Source: Paranoxybacillus vitaminiphilus
GTDB lineage: Bacteria; Bacillota; Bacilli; Bacillales; Anoxybacillaceae
Reading direction: 5' to 3'
DNA: 64,000 nucleotides
Assembly: GCF_003259935.1 (NCBI RefSeq)
Contig: NZ_QLMH01000003.1
Span: 218,628 to 282,627, forward strand
The position numbers and the translations under genes are program-made. The notes below the pieces were generated by a model. It had not been told where the DNA came from and made no database searches. It worked only from the letters and a program-made list of their open reading frames with translations. The first letter of the stretch is position 1. Each line of letters opens with the position of its first letter. This document shows positions 59,959-64,000 of this stretch, piece after piece.

Positions 59959-61074
59959 ATGGGAAAATATCGCATCGCTGTATTGCCGGGAGATGGAATC
60001 GGAAAGGAAGTGGCAAAAGGCGCGGTTGAAGTTTTAAAGGCGATCGGTACGCGTTTTGACCATCATTTTGAGTTTGTTTATGGATTAATTGGCGGGGAGG
60101 CAATTGATCGCGAAGGAACACCGCTTCCAGATGAGACGCTGCAGATGTGTAATGAAAGCGATGCTGTGTTGCTCGGAGCGGTTGGCGGTCCGAAATGGGA
60201 CCACAATCCTCCGCATTTGCGTCCCGAAAGAGGATTGTTAAAGATTCGCAAAGAGATGAATTTATTTGCGAACTTACGACCTGTTAAATTTTATGATAGC
60301 TTAGCAGACTCTTCTCCGCTGAAGGCAGAAGTAGTGAAAGATGCTGATTTGTTGATTGTTCGGGAGTTAACAGGCGGTCTATATTTTGGAAAACCGAGCG
60401 AACGCCGCATCGAAAGCGGTGAAGAAGTAGTTGTTGATACGCTCTATTATAAGCGTGAAGAAATGAAAAGAATCATTAAGACGGCTTTTGAACTAGCCCA
60501 AAAGCGAAATAGGAAAGTAACGTCTGTCGATAAAGCGAATGTATTAGAATCAAGCCGAATGTGGCGGGAGATTGCTGAAGAAGTAGCAAAGGAATTTCCG
60601 GATGTTGAACTTGAACATATGTTAGTTGATAATGCGGCAATGCAGCTGATTCGCAATCCGAAGCAGTTCGATGTTCTCGTCACTGAAAATATGTTTGGTG
60701 ATATTTTAAGTGATGAAGCTTCCGTATTAACCGGTTCGCTCGGAATGCTCCCATCAGCGAGTTTATCAATATCAGGTCCAAGTTTGTATGAGCCGATTCA
60801 TGGTTCAGCCCCAGATATTGCCGGTCAAAATAAAGCAAATCCGCTTGCGATGATTTTATCAAGTGCGATGATGCTTCGTTTGTCGTTTGGGCTTCATCAG
60901 GAAGCCGATGCGATTGAGAAAGCAGTCCAGCAAGTGTTGGCGGCTGGATATCGCACAGCGGATGTTGCTAAAAATGGAAAGCATGTTGTTTCAACAACAC
61001 AAATGGTGGAAGAAATTAAAGCGCGCATTCTTGATGATTCAGCAATCTTAAGCATTATGGCTGTTTATGCGTAA
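59959..61074 (+). CDS. leuB: 3-isopropylmalate dehydrogenase
   Basis: A 371-residue decarboxylating dehydrogenase. [57 protein letters not shown] and the metal-site DNAAMQLI with [15 protein letters not shown] are the family motifs. ATG 59959 has GGAGG six bases ahead; an ATG six bases earlier abuts the ribosome binding site. Confidence 0.97.
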   Translation: MGKYRIAVLPGDGIGKEVAKGAVEVLKAIGTRFDHHFEFVYGLIGGEAIDREGTPLPDETLQMCNESDAVLLGAVGGPKWDHNPPHLRPERGLLKIRKEMNLFANLRPVKFYDSLADSSPLKAEVVKDADLLIVRELTGGLYFGKPSERRIESGEEVVVDTLYYKREEMKRIIKTAFELAQKRNRKVTSVDKANVLESSRMWREIAEEVAKEFPDVELEHMLVDNAAMQLIRNPKQFDVLVTENMFGDILSDEASVLTGSLGMLPSASLSISGPSLYEPIHGSAPDIAGQNKANPLAMILSSAMMLRLSFGLHQEADAIEKAVQQVLAAGYRTADVAKNGKHVVSTTQMVEEIKARILDDSAILSIMAVYA

Positions 61075-61084
61075 TGAGGTGATA

Positions 61085-62503
61085 ATGTTGAAGCCGAGAA
61101 CGATCATTGAAAAAATTTGGGAAAATCATGTTGTTTACCGTGAAGAAGGAAAGCCGGATTTATTATATATTGACTTACATTTAATCCACGAAGTCACTTC
61201 TCCGCAAGCTTTTGAGGGACTGCGGCAAAAAGGACGGAAAGTGCGCCGCCCTGATTTAACATTTGCGACGATGGATCATAACGTTCCGACCATCAATCGC
61301 TTTGAAATTCATGATGAGGTGGCAAAAAACCAAATTACTGCTCTTGAACGAAACTGTCGTGAGTTTTCGATTCCGCTTGCGGATTTATATAGCTCTGAAC
61401 AAGGAATTGTTCATGTCATTGGCCCGGAGCTTGGTTTAACGCAGCCGGGAAAAACGATTGTTTGCGGTGACAGCCACACATCTACACACGGTGCTTTCGG
61501 GGCGCTGGCATTTGGAATTGGCACAAGTGAAGTAGAACATGTATTGGCTACACAGACGCTATGGCAGCATCGTCCAAAGACATTGCAGGTTCATGTTTCC
61601 GGAAAACTATCTCCAGGTGTAACGGCAAAAGACGTGATTTTAGCGATTATTCGCAAATATGGCGTTGATTTTGGAACGGGGCATATTATCGAATTTACTG
61701 GTGAAGCGATTCGCAACATGTCAATGGAAGAACGAATGACGATTTGCAATATGTCGATTGAAGCTGGAGCACGTGCCGGATTAGTAAGCCCAGATGAAGT
61801 GACTTTTGAGTATTTAAGAGGAAGAAAATATGCTCCAAAAGGCGAGGAATTTGAAAAAGCCGTTGAGCGTTGGCGCAAGCTCGCCACAGATGAAGGGGCA
61901 ACATATGATAAAACGGTGGAAATTGACGCATCGGAAATTGCGCCGATGGTTACGTGGGGCACAACACCGGGAATGAGCGTATCGATTGAGGAAACGATTC
62001 CTTATCCAGAGGATTTTGCTACCGAAACAGAAAGAAAAGCAGCCAAACTGGCCTTGCAATATATGGGGCTAACCCCGGGAACGCCAATAAGTGATGTGAA
62101 GATTCAGCACGTATTTATCGGTTCTTGTACGAATTCCCGATTAAGTGATTTGCGTGCGGCTGCGGAAGTAGTGAAAGGCAAGAAAGTCGCACCGGGCGTG
62201 CGGGCACTTGTTGTCCCTGGCTCCCAACAAGTGAAGCGGAAAGCGGAAGAAGAAGGGTTGGCGCAAATTTTTATCGATGCTGGATTTGAATGGCGTGATT
62301 CCGGCTGCAGCATGTGTCTCGGAATGAATCCGGACACGGTGCCGGAAGGAGAACATTGCGCTTCTACATCCAACCGCAATTTTGAAGGAAGACAAGGAAA
62401 AGGGGCTCGAACACATTTAGTAAGTCCGAAAATGGCAGCCGCAGCCGCGATTTACGGCCGGTTTGTTGATGTGAGAAAACTCGAAAAAGAAGCGGTTCGA
62501 TAG
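61085..62503 (+). CDS. leuC: 3-isopropylmalate dehydratase large subunit
   Basis: A 472-residue aconitase-type subunit. Fe-S cysteines occur in [13 protein letters not shown] and [40 protein letters not shown] is the conserved substrate loop. ATG 61085 after AATGAGGTGATA; the longer frame begins inside leuB. Confidence 0.97.
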   Translation: MLKPRTIIEKIWENHVVYREEGKPDLLYIDLHLIHEVTSPQAFEGLRQKGRKVRRPDLTFATMDHNVPTINRFEIHDEVAKNQITALERNCREFSIPLADLYSSEQGIVHVIGPELGLTQPGKTIVCGDSHTSTHGAFGALAFGIGTSEVEHVLATQTLWQHRPKTLQVHVSGKLSPGVTAKDVILAIIRKYGVDFGTGHIIEFTGEAIRNMSMEERMTICNMSIEAGARAGLVSPDEVTFEYLRGRKYAPKGEEFEKAVERWRKLATDEGATYDKTVEIDASEIAPMVTWGTTPGMSVSIEETIPYPEDFATETERKAAKLALQYMGLTPGTPISDVKIQHVFIGSCTNSRLSDLRAAAEVVKGKKVAPGVRALVVPGSQQVKRKAEEEGLAQIFIDAGFEWRDSGCSMCLGMNPDTVPEGEHCASTSNRNFEGRQGKGARTHLVSPKMAAAAAIYGRFVDVRKLEKEAVR

Positions 62504-62515
62504 GAGGAAGAAGAC

Positions 62516-63112
62516 ATGCAGCCATTTACGATCCATAAAGGAAAAGTCGCCGGACTTGACCGGGCCAATATCGATACAGACCAAATTATCCCAAAACAAT
62601 TTTTAAAGCGGATTGAACGGACAGGGTTTGGCAAGTTTTTATTTTACGATTGGCGTTATCTTGACGGCGGAAAACCCAATCCCGATTTCGAACTGAATCG
62701 TCCGGAAAATCAGGGGGCGACCATTCTTGTTGCCAATGAAAACTTCGGTTGCGGCTCATCGCGCGAACATGCGCCATGGGCTTTGCAAGATTACGGGTTT
62801 AAGGCGATTATCGCTCCTTCTTTTGCCGATATTTTTTACAATAACTGCTTGAAAAATGGATTATTGCCGATAAAACTAAGCAAAGAAGACGTCAACTATT
62901 TATTAAAAGAATCGCTAAGCGCGGATTATGAATTAACCATTTCGCTAGAGGAGCAAGTTGTCTACGACGAAAAAGGATTTCGTGCCTCATTTTATATTGA
63001 TCCTTATCGTAAACAATTAATGCTCAAAGGCTGGGACGAAATCGATTTAACATTTGTTTATGAGAAGCATATTGCTGCATATGAGGAAAAAAATAATCCT
63101 ATTCGTTGTTAA
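62516..63112 (+). CDS. leuD: 3-isopropylmalate dehydratase small subunit
   Basis: A 198-residue swivel-domain subunit that pairs with Leu[20 protein letters not shown] and [21 protein letters not shown] are the signature segments. ATG 62516 after AGGAGGAAGAAGAC. It ends the ilv-leu operon; a palindromic repeat follows. Confidence 0.97.
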   Translation: MQPFTIHKGKVAGLDRANIDTDQIIPKQFLKRIERTGFGKFLFYDWRYLDGGKPNPDFELNRPENQGATILVANENFGCGSSREHAPWALQDYGFKAIIAPSFADIFYNNCLKNGLLPIKLSKEDVNYLLKESLSADYELTISLEEQVVYDEKGFRASFYIDPYRKQLMLKGWDEIDLTFVYEKHIAAYEEKNNPIRC

Positions 63113-63122
63113 ATCAATAACT

Positions 63123-63268
63123 AAGGGCTGATTTTGAGGCTGGCCAAAATGCAAAGTGTCAGACCTGCAACACAATATATAGGACGTAACATTGGATAAA
63201 TGAACTATATATTGTAAAATGTACGTGAGGTCAGACGCTTATAGGCAGCCCAAAGTCTGGCCCTTTTT
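63123..63268 (+). repeat. palindromic intergenic repeat, copy 7
   Basis: AAGGGC (63123-63128) pairs with GCCCTT (63260-63265) and a T run follows. Inside, AAGTGTCAGACCT pairs with AGGTCAGACGCTT (mismatches), and CAATATATAG pairs with CTATATATTG exactly as in copy 5, with the same CATTGGATAAATGAA loop. It probably terminates the ilv-leu operon. Confidence 0.82.
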
Positions 63269-63353
63269 CTATCCATGCAAATGACATGCCTGCTTGTGTT
63301 TCCGGAAAAACATTGGTAAACTGTTAAACAAATTTGGTTAAAGGCGGATTGAA

Positions 63354-64000
63354 ATGGACAAACAAAAAGGAAAAATTATTTATTTTCCTAAACTAAAAGA
63401 ACGCCTCGTAGAAAAGGGATTAGAACGATTGCAGGCCAAAAAATATAAAGAAGCGCTTTCGTTTCTGCAAGAAGCTTATGAATTAGATTCCACTGATGCA
63501 GACGTGGAGCTTGGCATTGTTCTTTGTTTATTGGAACTTGGAGAGATGGTACAGGCGAAGGAACGTTGTTACAAAATACTGCAAGAAGGGAAAGGCGACT
63601 ATTTTCAAATTTTGCAAATTTATTTGTCGATTCTTATCCATTTACAGCAGTATGATGAGGTTATGATGACGATTCGAGCCGTTCTTGAAGAGAGCGATAA
63701 CATCGCTCCGGCGTTTCGGCAAAATTTAATCAATTTACTTCATTTCAGTACAAAAATGAGTGAACAGCCGTCTATTGATCTAAAAAGAGAAGAAACAACA
63801 CAATTAACGCAATTAGCACAGCTATTGCTGCAATCCGATCATCCAACGGAGCATATAAAGATTATTAAGCAGCTCGAAAAAGAAGACATTCATTCCGTTC
63901 TTCCGATTCTTAAGCAATATTTAGCTGATGAAAAGAACAATCCACTCACAAAAACAATGATATTACAGCTGCTGACTTCAAAACGAATCGCTGAGCGCAT
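63354..64000 (+). CDS. ysoA: TPR-repeat protein YsoA, 5' part
   Basis: An ATG frame open to the window end (215 codons visible), starting MDKQKGKIIYFPKLKERLVE, then a tetratricopeptide-like pair of helices (LERLQAKKYKEALSFLQEAYELD, DVELGIVLCLLELGEMVQAKE). AAAGGCGGATTGAA precedes the ATG. It follows leuD as ysoA does in B. subtilis. Function unknown. Confidence 0.88.
   Translation, partial: MDKQKGKIIYFPKLKERLVEKGLERLQAKKYKEALSFLQEAYELDSTDADVELGIVLCLLELGEMVQAKERCYKILQEGKGDYFQILQIYLSILIHLQQYDEVMMTIRAVLEESDNIAPAFRQNLINLLHFSTKMSEQPSIDLKREETTQLTQLAQLLLQSDHPTEHIKIIKQLEKEDIHSVLPILKQYLADEKNNPLTKTMILQLLTSKRIAER

Overview
The window is a gene-dense chromosomal segment of a Bacillaceae bacterium. The backbone order pheS-pheT / rnhC-zapA-cvpA-polX-mutS2 / lcfA-fadR-fadB-etfB-etfA-trxA / uvrC-lysC-yslB-sdhCAB-gerE-ysmB-racE-gerM-rph-ysnA-ysnB / ilvB-ilvN-ilvC-leuABCD-ysoA follows that of Bacillus subtilis. 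The sporulation genes gerE and gerM mark a spore former. Codon use and moderate GC content suggest a Geobacillus/Parageobacillus/Anoxybacillus-type thermophile; the genus is an inference. Almost everything is on the + strand; rnhC, yslB and a Uma2-like gene are the exceptions.

Region by region. 1-3094: pheS (3' part) and pheT. 3258-13246: an accessory block between pheT and rnhC, holding a GntR-controlled ABC transporter operon, a frameshifted DUF5946 gene, a Uma2-like nuclease, a MarR-MMPL exporter pair and a DJ-1/PfpI protein. 13245-25650: the conserved repair, cell-division and fatty-acid-degradation genes, with a near-consensus FadR box, ending with trxA. 25701-39502: a second accessory block between trxA and uvrC, holding an ssu-type alkanesulfonate operon behind an attenuator-like leader, then two Fur-box-controlled iron genes or gene pairs that flank and interleave with a lipid-linked-sugar/glycosyltransferase cluster. 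39522-52798: the uvrC to ysnB backbone, including a lysine riboswitch, succinate dehydrogenase and sporulation genes. 52908-53560: a tRNA-Arg(UCU) gene preceded by two tandem 239-bp units that each begin with the 5' end of that tRNA. 53697-63112: ilvE and the T-box-controlled branched-chain amino acid operon. 63354-64000: start of ysoA.

How genes work together: FadR with lcfA, fadB and etfBA forms a fatty-acid oxidation module. SsuBACED imports sulfonates and cleaves them to sulfite. The FTR1 permease, its split-off extracytoplasmic partner and a distant duplicated lipoprotein look like an iron-uptake system that lacks canonical EfeO and EfeB here. IlvE, IlvBNC and LeuABCD make valine, isoleucine and leucine.

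Most notable non-coding structures: (a) seven related long palindromic intergenic repeats, all in the right-hand 28 kb and all just after stop codons; (b) the tandem tRNA-fragment units; (c) a tnpB-less IS200/IS605-like end between the lysine riboswitch and lysC; (d) an unassigned terminator-bearing leader ahead of the sulfonate operon. No CRISPR array, rRNA or intact transposase was seen.
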